DNA from: Linnemannia hyalina
Taxonomy: Eukaryota > Mortierellomycota > Mortierellomycetes > Mortierellales > Mortierellaceae
Direction of reading: 5' to 3'
Assembly: GCA_019671135.1 (NCBI GenBank)
Contig: JAHRHY010000006.1
Span: 496,001-560,000 of the forward strand
DNA: 64,000 nt
Positions 22,289-36,402 of the stretch are shown piece by piece; the stretch's first letter is position 1, and each line of letters begins with the position of its first letter. Below the pieces are notes generated by a model, which had not been told where the DNA came from, ran no database searches, and worked only from the letters and a program-made list of their open reading frames with translations. Made by a program: the position numbers and the translations under genes.

Positions 22289-23029
22289 TGTGTCCTGTTC
22301 CTATTTCTTGGCTGTGAACGCTGATTTGGTGAAGGATATTAGGGTAGAGATAGGAGTGAGTGTATGGAAAGTGGAGAAAAGAAGAAAAAGAAAGAAGAGC
22401 AAGAGGAGGTGAAGAGTAAAGTGAGGGATGTGGGGAAAGAGAGTCCACCTTTGCCAATTGGTACTCTTGTGTCGATTGTGGAGGCGAACTTTCTTTCAGT
22501 CGTCTGTAGTGACACTTTCAGCGGTTGTTCATGTCCACACAACCTGTCGTTGGCTGCCAGCACATCAGGCGTTGATGTTCTCTTTGAAAGCTCACTGTTT
22601 TCTTCTTTATTTTGTGTTACACTGTTGGCACATGCATAATACCTATGTAGGCGCCATTTGTGTAGGTTTGCAGCTTGTTTACGGATGAACCATGGAAGAC
22701 ATAACAGCCGTTATTGTACTCTAGTTGCTTGTTCATGGGTTGGTACAACAAAGTAGATGGAGCTTAGTAAGCGTAGCGTCAAGCACCATCGTCCTGCAAC
22801 TTGTTTCTCGACTGTTGGACGTTGGGCGTTGCCCTTTGCATTGGCGAAAACGAAGGGGTTCCTCGAAATGAATGGTGACTGCCCCCAAGGAGCTCAATTA
22901 CTAAGCCACAGGTGATCCTACTGCTCAACTCTCTTTTGCATAAAAGAAGCCGCGCCCCTTGGACCATCTCTCCTTCAGCTTACTTTTCGAAGACTAACTC
23001 CGTCTCATTCAGCACACTCTTCACACATC
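22289..23029. other. Divergent promoter region: KDEL protein / DDX41-like helicase
   Basis: No gene seen. Purine-rich on the plus strand at 22360-22440 (leader of the minus-strand gene) and CT/CA-rich just before the helicase start. Confidence 0.5.
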
Positions 23030-25401
<2,372 letters not shown>

Positions 25402-25690
25402 ACATTCTTCTCCCTTTGTTTTTGTTACAAATAAAATACGACTAAAGAAAACGCGCTTGACGGACTGCGGCCATATGTGCTTCTTAGACCGCAGCATACA
25501 TGACGCCTCCACGTGACGGGCGCAGTCTGCGGCGCAAATCAATTGAAGGTTATTTAAAGATGCAACTGTTCCCATTGATTGTGTGTTCCTTACCCCCCTT
25601 TCGCCCTTCATTTCTTCCTTTCCTTTCCTCCTAAACACCATTCATTTCCTTCATTCTCCTCCTGCTATCTCTAATTCCACTATATCTCTA

Positions 25691-28156
25691 ATGTTATCCT
25701 TCGTATCACCTTCCTCTACTTCCTTTGGCCTCAACGTCCGCCCACACAACGGTGAATTGGACATCCTCACCTCACAATCAGAGCAGGACGAATACCAACA
25801 AATCTACAAGCGCGATGAAGAAATATATGGCGACTGCGTCTACGACTCCCACAACTACGACGACTACGAATCCGAGGATGACTACATGATCGACACCGAG
25901 AAAGACTATTTGCATGACGTCCGCTTCGCCCCCACATCATCTCACAGGACCAACTCCTCCTCCTCGCTGACCAATTGGCCCTTCAAACCTATTCTGATCA
26001 GCAAAAAGCGACCCATCGAGACCAAAGTCATCCAACCCCTCGTCGATTCCCCCGAGATATCCGAAATTCCGTCCGAAGTCCTGGAACTCGTCTGCGGCCA
26101 CCTCAGTCAAACGACACTCCGGTCCGTCAATCGAGTCTGTAGAGCGTGGTACAAGATCTCTGAGCGCTTCGTTCGTCATACCGGTATCTGGAAGCCTATC
26201 GATGGGGCACTTCAAGTTCTCCTTGAGCGTTGGTCTAGGATCGATACCCTCGAATTGTGGCTCAATCAGGATCCTCAGGATCCAACGCAGACTATCAAAA
26301 CAACCGACCAAGAGTACTATTGGGCCGCATGCGTTGCGGCTATCACGGGATCTACCACAAGCGACCAGGACTCTCAAGGCGACGACGCCAACGCCGACAA
26401 CGACAACGACAGCAACAACGACGACAACAGCGAGTCAAATACAAAAGTGTCGTTACAACTCCACCGCACAATTCGCCATATGATGCTAAGAGGGCGATTC
26501 CTATCTTATGAGGACCATGTGTCCGTTTTCCGCGGCCACCTTCAGTTCATTCAATCTTTGACGATCACGACACAAAAACGAGACGATCCTATCCCTCTCT
26601 TCACCCTCCTGGCAGATTTCCCGGCCCTCAAATCGTTCACTTTCTCTATTCCATCCACAGTTTTTACGAACCTGTGCCACGGCGACGACCAGGATTCTAT
26701 TGATATACCGGCAGATCTTATCGACCCGTCCAAGAACTTCATGGAGGAGTATCGACTGGAGCGGTTCTGTATCAGCGGTGTCGTTGTGCATCGGAGGATC
26801 CTTGAACGCTTGATTGTCACCTGTCCAGATCTCCGCGTCTTCAACGTCAAGGATATCAGCATTCAGATGAGTACTCCACAGGAGGACTTTTCTGAGGAAG
26901 CCGAAGCGATTCGTGAAGTCGAGGAAAACAACTCCCGCCAGCGACTGGTTGATCTGGTGGCCAAGCATTGTCCCAAGATGGAGTGGTATAGTTTCCATCG
27001 GACGGAGAGAAGCACGGACGAACACCACCTCAAGATGGTTGCCAGCAAGTTTCAGGACCAAAAGATGCACTCGATGGTCTTTAATGGCCATCCATACGTA
27101 CTAGACACTTTGGCCATCCAGGACCAGCTGTCGAAGATGGCCGTCCTGCAGCTCCAGACGAGTGTTTGGGCAGCTCACCATTCCGAGACGCTGGACAAAA
27201 TCCTCTGTACGGCCCCAAAACTCTTGCATCTGCTCGGATCCGAGGCGTACTTTGATACCAACAGTCTCTGGCAGCCACCGGCACCCATCAAGCCTAAGCA
27301 TCCCTTTACCACCCTCGGGGATCTGAAGCGGCGCGAACGCAAGGAACAGCGACGGGCACAACGAGAGGCTCGGTCTCGCGGCCGTTATTATGTTCCTCCT
27401 GCGACCGAGACCCCCACCGTCGACACCTCAATTCCAGTTACCTGGAAAGTCTACAACCTCAAGTCCTTCGAAATGAACTTCATCTCCGAAAGTTCCATAG
27501 CCGACTTTACAGGCTACATCAATCGGTACCGGCTTTTCCGCAACCTGTCCATGCTCAACCTCCAAATCCCTTCGCTCAAGATCGGGCAGCGCATGATCTT
27601 TCCCAACACCCGCGCCGGTGCTTTGGCCGCCGCTGCTGCTGCTGCCTCATTTGGTATCGAACTTCAACCGGGACAGCTTATGCGGTACCCCAACGAGCTG
27701 CTTGCCCTGCGCTCCCTACGATGTCTAGAGGAATGTACCTTGCGCACCTCGGACGTCCCTGGCACAGTTGGCCCCAAGGACTTGTGGTTCCTGAAAAGAA
27801 GAGAGGACTTCCAGTCGGTCTCTTTCTTCCCCACCAGGGAGAAGAGGAGAAAGACCAAGAAGGCCAAACATAGCAGCCCAAAAACAAAGACCACAACGAC
27901 GACGACGACGACGACGACGACGGCTACTGATGTTCCCGAAAAAGTGATCGACCAAGGCGAGGATGAAGAGGAAAAGGAGGAGGACGAGGAAGAGAAGAGA
28001 TGGAAGAACGAGACATTCTGGCCGGTCCTGACTGTCTTCCATATCTACTATGTCAGGAAATCGCCCACTACCATTACCAGTAACCTTGCTGAGGCGTTTG
28101 AGCGGTTCCGACCTGGTGTCGAGTTCCGCTTTCAAGGCCGCGCTGCTCTTTCGTAA
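25691..28156 (+). CDS. F-box protein with leucine-rich-repeat-like body (copy 1)
   Basis: Probable substrate-recognition subunit of an SCF ubiquitin ligase. Single exon, 821 aa from the ATG at 25691; an in-frame ATG at 25583 would add only a hydrophobic leader-like stretch from a CT-rich region, so I reject it. Residues 45-80 are Asp/Tyr-rich. The F-box lies at about 124-163 (EIPSEVLELVCGHLSQTTLRSVNRVCRAWYKISERF). A long region of irregular leucine-rich strands follows, with an Asp/Asn-rich insert near 230-255, an Ala run (AAAAAAA) near 645, a Thr run coded by ACG repeats (27893-27922) and an acidic patch before a conserved end (ETFWPVLTVFHIYYV). The copy at 51336 is a paralogue with the same domain order. 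Confidence 0.88.
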   Translation: MLSFVSPSSTSFGLNVRPHNGELDILTSQSEQDEYQQIYKRDEEIYGDCVYDSHNYDDYESEDDYMIDTEKDYLHDVRFAPTSSHRTNSSSSLTNWPFKPILISKKRPIETKVIQPLVDSPEISEIPSEVLELVCGHLSQTTLRSVNRVCRAWYKISERFVRHTGIWKPIDGALQVLLERWSRIDTLELWLNQDPQDPTQTIKTTDQEYYWAACVAAITGSTTSDQDSQGDDANADNDNDSNNDDNSESNTKVSLQLHRTIRHMMLRGRFLSYEDHVSVFRGHLQFIQSLTITTQKRDDPIPLFTLLADFPALKSFTFSIPSTVFTNLCHGDDQDSIDIPADLIDPSKNFMEEYRLERFCISGVVVHRRILERLIVTCPDLRVFNVKDISIQMSTPQEDFSEEAEAIREVEENNSRQRLVDLVAKHCPKMEWYSFHRTERSTDEHHLKMVASKFQDQKMHSMVFNGHPYVLDTLAIQDQLSKMAVLQLQTSVWAAHHSETLDKILCTAPKLLHLLGSEAYFDTNSLWQPPAPIKPKHPFTTLGDLKRRERKEQRRAQREARSRGRYYVPPATETPTVDTSIPVTWKVYNLKSFEMNFISESSIADFTGYINRYRLFRNLSMLNLQIPSLKIGQRMIFPNTRAGALAAAAAAASFGIELQPGQLMRYPNELLALRSLRCLEECTLRTSDVPGTVGPKDLWFLKRREDFQSVSFFPTREKRRKTKKAKHSSPKTKTTTTTTTTTTTATDVPEKVIDQGEDEEEKEEDEEEKRWKNETFWPVLTVFHIYYVRKSPTTITSNLAEAFERFRPGVEFRFQGRAALS
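27893..27922 (+). repeat. (ACG)n microsatellite coding a threonine run
   Basis: About nine consecutive ACG codons (with ACA/ACC at the start) inside F-box copy 1. Likely variable in length between strains. Confidence 0.8.
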
Positions 28157-28659
28157 ATTGACAAACAAATAAAAAATAATATGTTGGCAATTGAGTTGTG
28201 AGTGGCACTTTGAATGATTGAAGCAAAAAAGAAATAGCACTTGCTACTCGGAGCTTAGAGGTGGTCAAAAACTACTTACCCAGTAGCCCCTGGAAATGGA
28301 AACGGTCTTGCCTTCCGATCAAGGCACCCGTGTCTCTTCAACCAGTTCCTAAACAGCGAACCCCAGAAAAGCCCCAAGGACACCGTTGCAGACCGAGAGA
28401 GAGAGAGGACGCTCCTTTTCAAGTCCAGCTTCCAAATTAGCCGAATTGCTGAGGCCATTGATCATTGTAGAAGTCGTGGAGGATGTTTATGGTGGACTTG
28501 ATTCGAAAATGATAGTTGTTAGTTGAACCCTGAGTATTTGTAGAGTGGACATAAAGTAATAAGACGTCGCGTGTGTACACCGTGCATACTATGGTTGAGA
28601 GAAGAATGACTGCGTTGTTGACGAATGTGGATCCTTCTTTATGTGATTTCGTACCGATG

Positions 28660-29471
28660 GCATCCGCACGGATTTGAGAGTCCTAGAACGTTTGCTCATC
28701 ACCTGTCCGGATCTACGCGTGTTCAACGCGGTCATCCAAACTGACTTGAGTATACAACATGAGGGATCCGATGTCGATAAAGAGGAAGAAAAAGGAGAGG
28801 AGCGCAAAGACTGTCAGCGACTGATCGACATTGCAGCCAACCATTGTCCAAAGCTGGAGTGGTACAGCTTCCATAGTCTTTTTTGTGACCTGGACAAAGA
28901 AGACCTCAGAGACATGACCTGCAATTTTCCCAATCTGAAGTTGCAATCAATAGCCTTTTCCAGTCACTCGAGATGCCGTGTTTGACGATGCCTTGGCCCT
29001 CCAGGATCTGCTGAGAGAGATAACCGTTCTGGAGATACGTTCAATTCTCTGGTATTGTCAAGACCCCGATATGTTAAACATTGATCCTCTGCTTAGCTCA
29101 CAACCGCCTGCATCTGATCGCATCCGCGGCGGGTCTGTACATTAGTACTCTGTGGAAACCGCCAGCACCTGTCGTCAAGCCCACAAAAAAAGCGGAATCG
29201 AAAGCGACACGAATGTAAACGCGCGACGACGAAGAGCACGAGAGCCGACTCTGACTGACCCTCCCCTTCCCCGATCCAAAGCTCCTGCTGCCGACGTCGA
29301 TACTCCTGTTGCCGTCATGACAAAAGTTCACTGGTTGACTTTGGAGGCTACACCACCCGGTACCGGCTCTTCCGCAACCTGTTCATGCTCAACTTCCAAA
29401 TCCTTTCGCTCAAGATCGGGCAGCGCATAATCTTTGCTAACACCCGCGCCGGTACTTTAGCCGCCGCCGCC

Positions 29472-29507
<36 letters not shown>

Positions 29508-29916
29508 TCATCTGGTATCGAACTTCAACTGGGACAGCCTATGCAGCACCCCAACGAGCTGCTTACCCTGCTTACCCTGCGATGTCTGGGGGAGTGTTAC
29601 CTTGCGTGCAGAGGACGTGCCTGGAATGATCGCCGCCAATAATTTCAAGTTCTTGACGAATACAGAAGGTTTCCAGACAGTCTCTTTTCTCCCCTTCAGC
29701 ATGAACACGAAGTGGAAGAAGACGAGGGCGAGGAGGAACAACAAACCAGTCCTGAAGACAATGTCCGCCACTGATGATGATCACGGCGTTGACAAGGATG
29801 AAGAGGAAAAGGAAGAAGACGGAATGGAATGGAAGGGCGAGACATTTTGGCCAAGATCTCGACCAGCGTTGCTTTCAGTTTTCAGTTCCACATCATTTTT
29901 CGATAACGTGTCATGA
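28660..29916 (+). pseudogene. Broken F-box/LRR copy downstream of copy 1
   Basis: Remnant of the same family as the gene at 25691, lacking the N-terminal half including the F-box. Recognisable pieces sit in different frames: 28674-28985 (LRVLERLLITCPDLRVFNA, then CPKLEWYSFH), about 29320-29420 (YRLFRNLFMLNFQ only after a frame change), 29385-29590 (LSLKIGQRIIFANTRAGTLA, an expanded Ala run, GIELQLGQPMQHPNELL) and 29602-29916 (PGMIAANNFKFL and the acidic tail ending KGETFWP). Stops and frameshifts separate them, for example the TAG near 29141. The 3' part is close to copy 1 at DNA level (CTCAAGATCGGGCAGCGCAT shared), while LRVLERLL in the 5' part is closer to copy 2 at 51336. Not expected to make a functional protein. 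Confidence 0.85.
29473..29507 (+). repeat. (GCT)n microsatellite in the F-box remnant
   Basis: About ten GCT repeats, expanded relative to the short Ala-coding stretch at the same place in the intact copy (27628-27648). Confidence 0.8.
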
Positions 29917-30005
29917 AAAAGAAAAAAGAAAAAAGAAAGAGAAAATACAATCTTGTTAGTTTTTCTAAATGGGATGTTGTTTTAATGAATGGTCGCGTTT
30001 TGCCT

Positions 30006-33000
30006 TTAGTTGTCGTTGAATCCAGACATATCCAGTCGAAGTAACAACCGTTGCAAGAATCCGTTGTTGCCACCGGCGCCATTAGACAAAGTATCTGCGC
30101 TGCCACCACCTTCCTGTTGCTGCCGCCGCTTCTTCGCAGAAGCATTAGCACCAGCAGCACCACCGCTGCTCTCCATATTCACCCCACGCTCATCCAAGAC
30201 CTTAAGAACCTTGACCAACAACCGACACGATCCCCGAAACTTGTCCTGCAGACTCTTTAGCTTCTCCACCCGGACCCTTTGTCGATCCAGAACATCCTCT
30301 AACATCCTCTCAATGTCCATACCATCATCACCACCTTCTCCAGATACCAAAGACGCCAGATCAGCAGGGTCGGACGAAGGGAGCCGGCTGACCATCTGGA
30401 AGAACCGGAGTAGACAGTTCAAGATCCCATGGACAATCTTGAGGATCGGGGCCTGTTTGCGCTTCAGAAGCGACTTTAGTAGCAACTGGTCCAGAACCTC
30501 GTCGTGCTCATCTCGAAGTGACGCCAAATCTCCCAACTCGTCAAACCCACTCTCGTCCTCATCTTCGTCTTGATCTTCCTGACAGTCAACAGAGTTTGCA
30601 AGGGAGGAAGAGGAGGAGCAGGTAACGATCCGGTCCTCGACGCGACGCTGAACATCCCTCATTCGGTCCATAAACGCCTCCCACGTCTGGCCCATGGCAT
30701 CATTGACAATATACCCCTGGAGTCCATCAAAGATCTGCTGAGCCTCAAACCGGAACTGGTGCAATATCCTCATTTCGACATGCAGTTGTGTCTGTGCCTG
30801 CTGGATCTTCGGTGAGGTGTTTGAATGGAGTAAAGACGGCATGGCGGCGATGAGTTTTTGGCGTGACCTGAGGTGTCGATAGACCTGCTTCATGGCCGCG
30901 CCGACTCTGGCGAGACGCAGCTGGAAGTTGAACAGGCGAGTGTACTTTTTGAACGCCGAGGGTGTAAAGATCAAGAGTCGAAGGGGCCTGGGCGCCTTGT
31001 AGTCAAGATATAAAAAATCAAGTGACTCCAGCGCTAAATCAAAAGAAAATTAAAAAGGCGCAGTTGTCAGGGTACACAGGATACAATCTAATTGGCACGT
31101 CAAGAAGCAACATTATGGAATGCAGAAACAACAAGATATACCATTTGCATCGCGGCAGATCGTACTCTCATCCTCGTACCCCTTGACCGCAAATGCCAAC
31201 GTTTCCTCGAGTTCCTCTGCGCCAATCTTCCTCTTCTTACTCAACAACCGACCCTTCTGTGAGCCACGCACATACGACCGAGACACCTCACCATCCTCAA
31301 CTTCCATATCTGACAAATCCGAGTCCACGACCGCCTGCGAACTCTCAAACTCATCAGGACCATCAGCCTGGAAACAATCAAGAAGAACAGCCCTCAGCGT
31401 CATCTCCACCTCTCCACTCCTGGGCGGCCATGTCAGACGTGCCGTTCTCCAAGTCGAGGTGTTGGACGACGTAGACGCAACAGATCCACGTCGATCAAGC
31501 CTAGTTCCCGAGCCCGGTCTGGCCGATGCATCTGCTATTTCGTTGGCAGCAGCCTCATTAGCAGCTTCCGCACAACGTATCAAAAGTCCTGTTTCGTCCT
31601 CAAACAACGCCTCGCCCAGTCTCGCCACAAACTGCCCATCTCTCATCAACATGAACCGCTCCATGATCTCGAGGTGGCCCAGAAGGTTGAGGTCGTGGAA
31701 ATAGAGGGACATGACACATGTGTTGATCAGGGATGCGCGGGCACGGATTGTGTAGCAAAGACTTTGCTCCGCCAGGACAGTCAATGGCGCCAATCCTTCA
31801 AGTCGAATCTGCCTACGTTCTGCTGTCCCTGAAGGTGGTGACCCGTTCGCAGCTATTGGCGTAGTTGGCTCCAGCAGAAACGACATCATGTCTGGACAGG
31901 CTAAAGTCACATCTTTGGTTTGACCGAGCGTAGACGAAAAAGAAAAGAACCCTAACAGGTCAGGGTCCAGTCCTAGTCCCAAAGGTTTACTACTTGGCTC
32001 CATACTCGATCCTTGTCGAGGTGGTTGTTGAAAGGGTGGTTGTTGAAAGGGTGGTTGTTGAAAGGGCGGTTGATCCAGGTCCATGATTAGTTCTGCATCT
32101 TGCGTGGATCCCGATTCAAGAATGCTGTCATTTACGTTTTGTTTCCCAACTCGCTTGCTTTGGGCTGTCTTCTTGGATATCCAGCCCATGTTTTGTAGCC
32201 TCGTCCCAACTGCATCCAAGACCTCTGCGCGTGCTTTGGCGCACTCCTTCCTGTGTCTACGCAATAAAAGTAAGTCGATACCGTTGTTAATGCGTCTCCC
32301 AAAAACAAAGTGTAGCACTGCCATAAAACACAAGGTAAACTTACTTGGCAAGATCGCCTTGGACATAAAACCACTTAAGCCAGGTACTCGTCATGGAGGA
32401 GTTCCGATCATGAGCAATCAAAGGATGCCGCGGCTCAAACTCAACCAAAATCTGAAGCTCCTTCCCTGCCTCCATGACGCGCTCTGCCAACCGGTCACCA
32501 AGAAATCGAGCTGGCGACACAGTGTCGCTCATCTTGAACTCGCCATTGTACTCCAGAGGATCTGCCAGAACAATCAACTCGGACCCGTCCCAAGACCATC
32601 CATGCCTGCTATGAACGAAGAACTCTCCAAACGGGTCCAGCCCTTGGAGAGATTGTTGTAGATGAGAGTCAAAGATCGAAAATAGTTCCTCGCTCCCGCC
32701 CGTGGTGCCTCCTTGCTTGTTGGTGTTGCTGGCAGTGTATCCAGTAAGGTCAAAGATATCTGGCCCTAAAGGTAATCTCCTTGCGGCTGACAGGCTAGAG
32801 AGGCTTGAGAGTTGGTTCCTGTCTTGTTCGCCGTGTGTTGATGGCGTAATGCCCATCCATCGACTGAGAATATCGCGGTATGGTTTGCTAGCCTGGTCCA
32901 GCATGCTGAGTAGAAGCGCCACCCACAAGGCATCGCTAGGGCTTGGCTGCACCAGTATTTCGCTGTAGATCATTGACAGAAGGCCCGATCCAGGTGGCAA

Positions 33001-34901
33001 ATAGAATCCAGCCCTATTACTACTCTCCTGCAATACATGCTACATATATAATTTTGGCCACAAAAACTATTAGTCTTGTTGTAAAGATATGAAAGCAACG
33101 TATGATGATGGCCTCTGAGCTTGCGAAATACTTACACATTGACACAGGCGGGCGAGCCGAGATAGCATCTCTTCCAGATCATGGGTCTTGTGGTGCAATT
33201 CCAGGAGGTGGATCTGTTTGTTCCTACAAGATTCCTGAAGTGATACGACTGTTCCTTGCAAGAATGTCAGATACGACGACAGTGAGCGACCGAATGCGAT
33301 GCGGATCAAGCCCATGCCTCTAGGGGCGGCACCAAAGTGTATTAGCGCGACGTATCAGGATATTATGTTACAGTTGCTGGTCAAAAAAACAAAAACTTAC
33401 TCTGGGTGATTGATGCAGGTATCTGCGACAGCAACCAGGCGTCTCATATGTGTTCCTGCGCTGATCATGGTTTCCAGTAACCTATCAACACGTAAAACAA
33501 GGGCCGGTGAGAAAAATACTAAACCTCATTTGATTCACACAAGAGGGCAGTCTGCAACGTCTCAGCCGTTACCTTGACATGCTTGTAGTGCTACATCCCT
33601 CGATCCTGATGCTTTCTGTATCCATTTCAAATCGCCTCCTAGCAGCGCTGTAAGTGAATATCGTCGAAGATGTTCCTCCTAGTAGCAGGAATATACACTG
33701 GAGGGTAAGCACAGGTTAGTACATCCAAATTGGAACGAATCACTTGAAGTACATAGGGAAGAACGAGAGCTCTTACCTCAATCAACCTTTTGTAGGGCAC
33801 GACTATCGGAGAAGGTCGAAACTTGAACGCATAGTCCATGTACCTAGTAAAATTGCGTCAGCAAGAGCAAAAGTCAATACATTGTGCTGCTATGTCTCCT
33901 GAAAACGAAATCCCAACTATTATCTGTCCAGACTGTCGTCGTTACCTCTGATAGACAGACTCAAAGGTAGTGGTGCCTGCTTCTGTTACGTATGGCGACA
34001 TGACAAGGTGATTAGACACGGTCCTGAGTCCTGACCTGGAGCACGTCTCCCAACTCAGTTGCTCATGAATCCTGGCGCCACGTCCACCATCCGCCGCCCC
34101 TGTAAGATCAGTCTGAACAGGCTTCCCGGCTGCGCGCCAAGTCTTCGCTCGATCCTCCGTGATATCAAATCCGATCTTCGAAGGCTGCGTCTTTGCGATC
34201 TTTTCCGCCCTGCCGTCCGGTGCCGTCGGTTGCTGGTGGTGTTTGTTGGCGGTAGCTGCGACTGGAATCTGATCGCGAAGTACACAGTCGTCCAGAATAT
34301 TCCGCGGCCGTTTCGACAGCACCGGTAGATCAAAGGAAAGGCTCAGTGTCTCCTTGTTAACTGAGGGGGAGGATGTCGGATCTGTGGGAAGAGTAAGCGA
34401 GCCAACAGTAGACTCTGTAAACGAATCCACCTCAGGAACTTCTCCTTGACCTGATGGAACTAGGAACGGGATGGACCCTTGAACGTCAAACGCGGCGGCG
34501 CCAGGGGTATGAAACGAGTCAAAGATGTTGGGTCGGTCAATCTCTAGAACACGCTGATCCAGGTCCTGCTCCCAAGCAACATCCCATGACTGGGTTGTTC
34601 CCATCCGGCTCCGATTGCTCTTCTGCCGTTCTCCTACTCCTCCACCTGCATGGTTCTCTGGTGCATCGGCATCCTGGGGGTTGAATTTGACGGCAAGAGA
34701 CCTGAGTCTGTCCAGCGAGCTTGAGGTGGATACCGAGGGCGATTTAGTGGACGACGTAGTTGGTGGAGTGGCCTTGGGTATAACAAAGGTCTTGAGGGAC
34801 ACTCCGTCGCCCACAGACTCGAAGAGTTCTGGGTCCAGCTGCAGGGGTGCATACTCATCGCGCGGAATGAAGAGTAGTGATGCCGGATCCAGATCCTGCA
34901 T
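30006..34901 (-). CDS. Gamma-tubulin complex component, GCP5/GCP6-like
   Basis: Member of the Spc97/Spc98 family that builds the gamma-tubulin ring complex at microtubule-organising centres. Eight exons: 34901-33946, 33843-33777, 33697-33573, 33481-33401, 33319-33136, 33039-32345, 32256-31142 and 31033-30006. All phases close to 1416 aa. The first 300 residues are disordered. The GRIP1 half begins at ESVYQRYMDYAFKF, continues through LIECIFLLLGGTSSTIFTYS and TCINHPEGMGLIRIAFGRSLSSYL, and reaches MSDTVSPARFLGD. The GRIP2 half is seen in RPLRLLIFTPSAFKKYTRLFNFQLRLARV, EAQQIFDGLQGYIVNDAMGQTWEAF and LRDEHDEVLDQLL, the gamma-tubulin-binding module. The large size and inserts, including four QQPPF repeats, fit GCP5/GCP6 rather than GCP2/GCP3, but I cannot decide between them. 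An ACGCGTCCCT box lies 107 bases upstream. Confidence 0.88.
32021..32072 (-). repeat. 15-bp tandem repeat coding QQPPF units
   Basis: Three identical copies of GTGGTTGTTGAAAGG plus a partial fourth with one change. They code repeated QPPFQ in the linker between the two halves of the gamma-tubulin complex protein. Confidence 0.9.
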
Positions 34902-35007
34902 CCTTGACAAAGTGGGTGTCGTGTGAGTGTTGAATGGATGAGCAGGGTGTCCTGTGAAGCGTAGAGAGATGTCTGTGGAGATGGAGAAGAAAAAGAAAGT
35001 GCCTTCA

Positions 35008-35013
35008 ACGCGT
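35008..35013. promoter_or_regulatory. ACGCGT (MCB-like) box upstream of the gamma-tubulin complex gene
   Basis: ACGCGTCCCT, 107 bases upstream of the start codon, identical over ten bases to the distal box of RFC3. Role in G1/S timing is inferred. Confidence 0.35.
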
Positions 35014-35159
35014 CCCTCTTTTGGAGAGATATGTGTGGCTTGTGGTCAATTCGCCCAAAAGAAAGAGTTCATTTTTCTCTTTTGTGATGTCTATTTCATG
35101 CCGCAGGACATGGATCTTTTTATTTTTTTGTTTGGACGTTCAAAATATACATAAGGGTC

Positions 35160-36155
35160 TTAACCGTGTCTCTTGTCCAAGAACTCCTGCATGTCCTCGG
35201 GAAGATCGAACAACGCGCACTTCTCCTGGAATGCCTTCAATGAGCGGCCACGCACAATATCTTCAACTACACTTTCGTTCGAGATAATTTGGCGCTATTT
35301 TGTGGTAGTAAAAGAAAAATTGCGTGTTAGTTGTGAAGTACACATAGTGCCAAGACTGGTCTCCGAACTGCAATCCAGCTGATTCTGAGGAAGCAGATTA
35401 GATCCTTGCCTTAGACTCGTCGGTCATAATGCTGTCCTTCAGGGTGTAGTCATCAGGATCCTGGTAGAGCTTCTCCTTCTTGACAGCAATGTTCTTATCC
35501 ATGGTCTATTGGTCGATTTGGGCCAACAATGAGATATGTTAGTTGAAGGTACAAAGCGTATGCCAATTGACCGCGTTTGTTCCTGCTTCCTAACCACGAA
35601 GTAGCAGTAGCACTCCTGCAGATCAATATCCCTTAGAATCCCCTTGACATGTACCTCCAGGCAGAACTTGATGCTCGCATCACGCTTCTGGTAGGCAGCG
35701 ACCAACTCGTTGAAAAAGTTGGCGCAAGCAGCCTCGGCGTGAGTATTGGTCTCGTTGAGGCGGAGCATAATGTTATCATCCAAAACTCGGAATGACTTCA
35801 TAGTCGCTACGGAAGATTGAAGAGCAATTGGAGAAGAGGGTTAGTGAAAAATAAAGGGTGGGCTCGCCTTGGATACGCATCGAGATGAAAGAAGGCCTAG
35901 GAGCGCCAATTCCGGTTTCCAGTAGCGACTCCTAAGGTGTGAAGGCCCTGAAAGTATCTTGAGCACATCCTCGGAAACAGTCCTCCTCCTGCTCCTGAGA
36001 TAGAAAAAAAAAGGTCGGCGTTTGTAGGCTGTGCCTGTTGTTGTCGTGCGCAGTGGAGTCAATTCACTCTCCTTGGAATGTGAATGGTGTCTGGTTGTTG
36101 ATTTACCTCTGAACTTTGAGAGGTTGTAGCATGTAGTCTCTGCGATGGCGGGCAT
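35160..36155 (-). CDS. MIX23: MIX23 (CCDC58) mitochondrial intermembrane-space protein
   Basis: Small helical protein of the mitochondrial intermembrane space that supports protein import. Four exons: 36155-36107, 35806-35655, 35505-35410 and 35294-35160, giving 143 aa against 144 in the human protein. The four cysteines of the family are all present in the right surroundings: CYNLSKFR (Cys9), AACANFF (Cys44), IKFCLE (Cys64-65) and QEKCALF near the end. MKSFRVLDDNIMLRLN corresponds to the human VMRTIDDRIVHELN. The third intron starts with GC, not GT (AAG followed by GCAAGG), and joins TDESK to RQIISNESVVE. A GT donor near this point would shift the frame. There is no cleavable presequence, as expected for a Mia40-type substrate. 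Confidence 0.92.
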
Positions 36156-36402
36156 GGTTCTATGTTTGAAGGTGAGTAAGAGAGGAGGAAAGAGTGGAGA
36201 GTGTCTCTCCCGTTTCCCGGCTTACCCAAATCAAGTCCAGTATCAACTGTGGCTTAAGCAACTATTTACACACACCCATTCTTACAGCATACGTTTCTCG
36301 CACTCTTCTTCCTCTCTGTCCACTCTCCTCACCTCTCTCTCTCAGGAACAAGGCACCCTCGCATACAGCGCCAAGACACTCACGCCGGATTTTTTTGACA
36401 CC

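Noticed and set aside
25583..25690. Upstream in-frame ATG of F-box copy 1
   Set aside because: Codes only the CT-rich leader; the paralogue has no counterpart, so the start at 25691 is preferred.
28276..28458. Minus-strand frame of 60 aa ending in a good GTAAGT donor
   Set aside because: No acceptor exon with matching phase or protein-like sequence found downstream; too short to support alone.
35880..36000. Possible extra MIX23 exon (RTVSEDVLKIL)
   Set aside because: Direct joining of 36107 to 35806 gives the conserved SKFRATMKSFRVLDD sequence with correct phase; including the segment breaks the frame.
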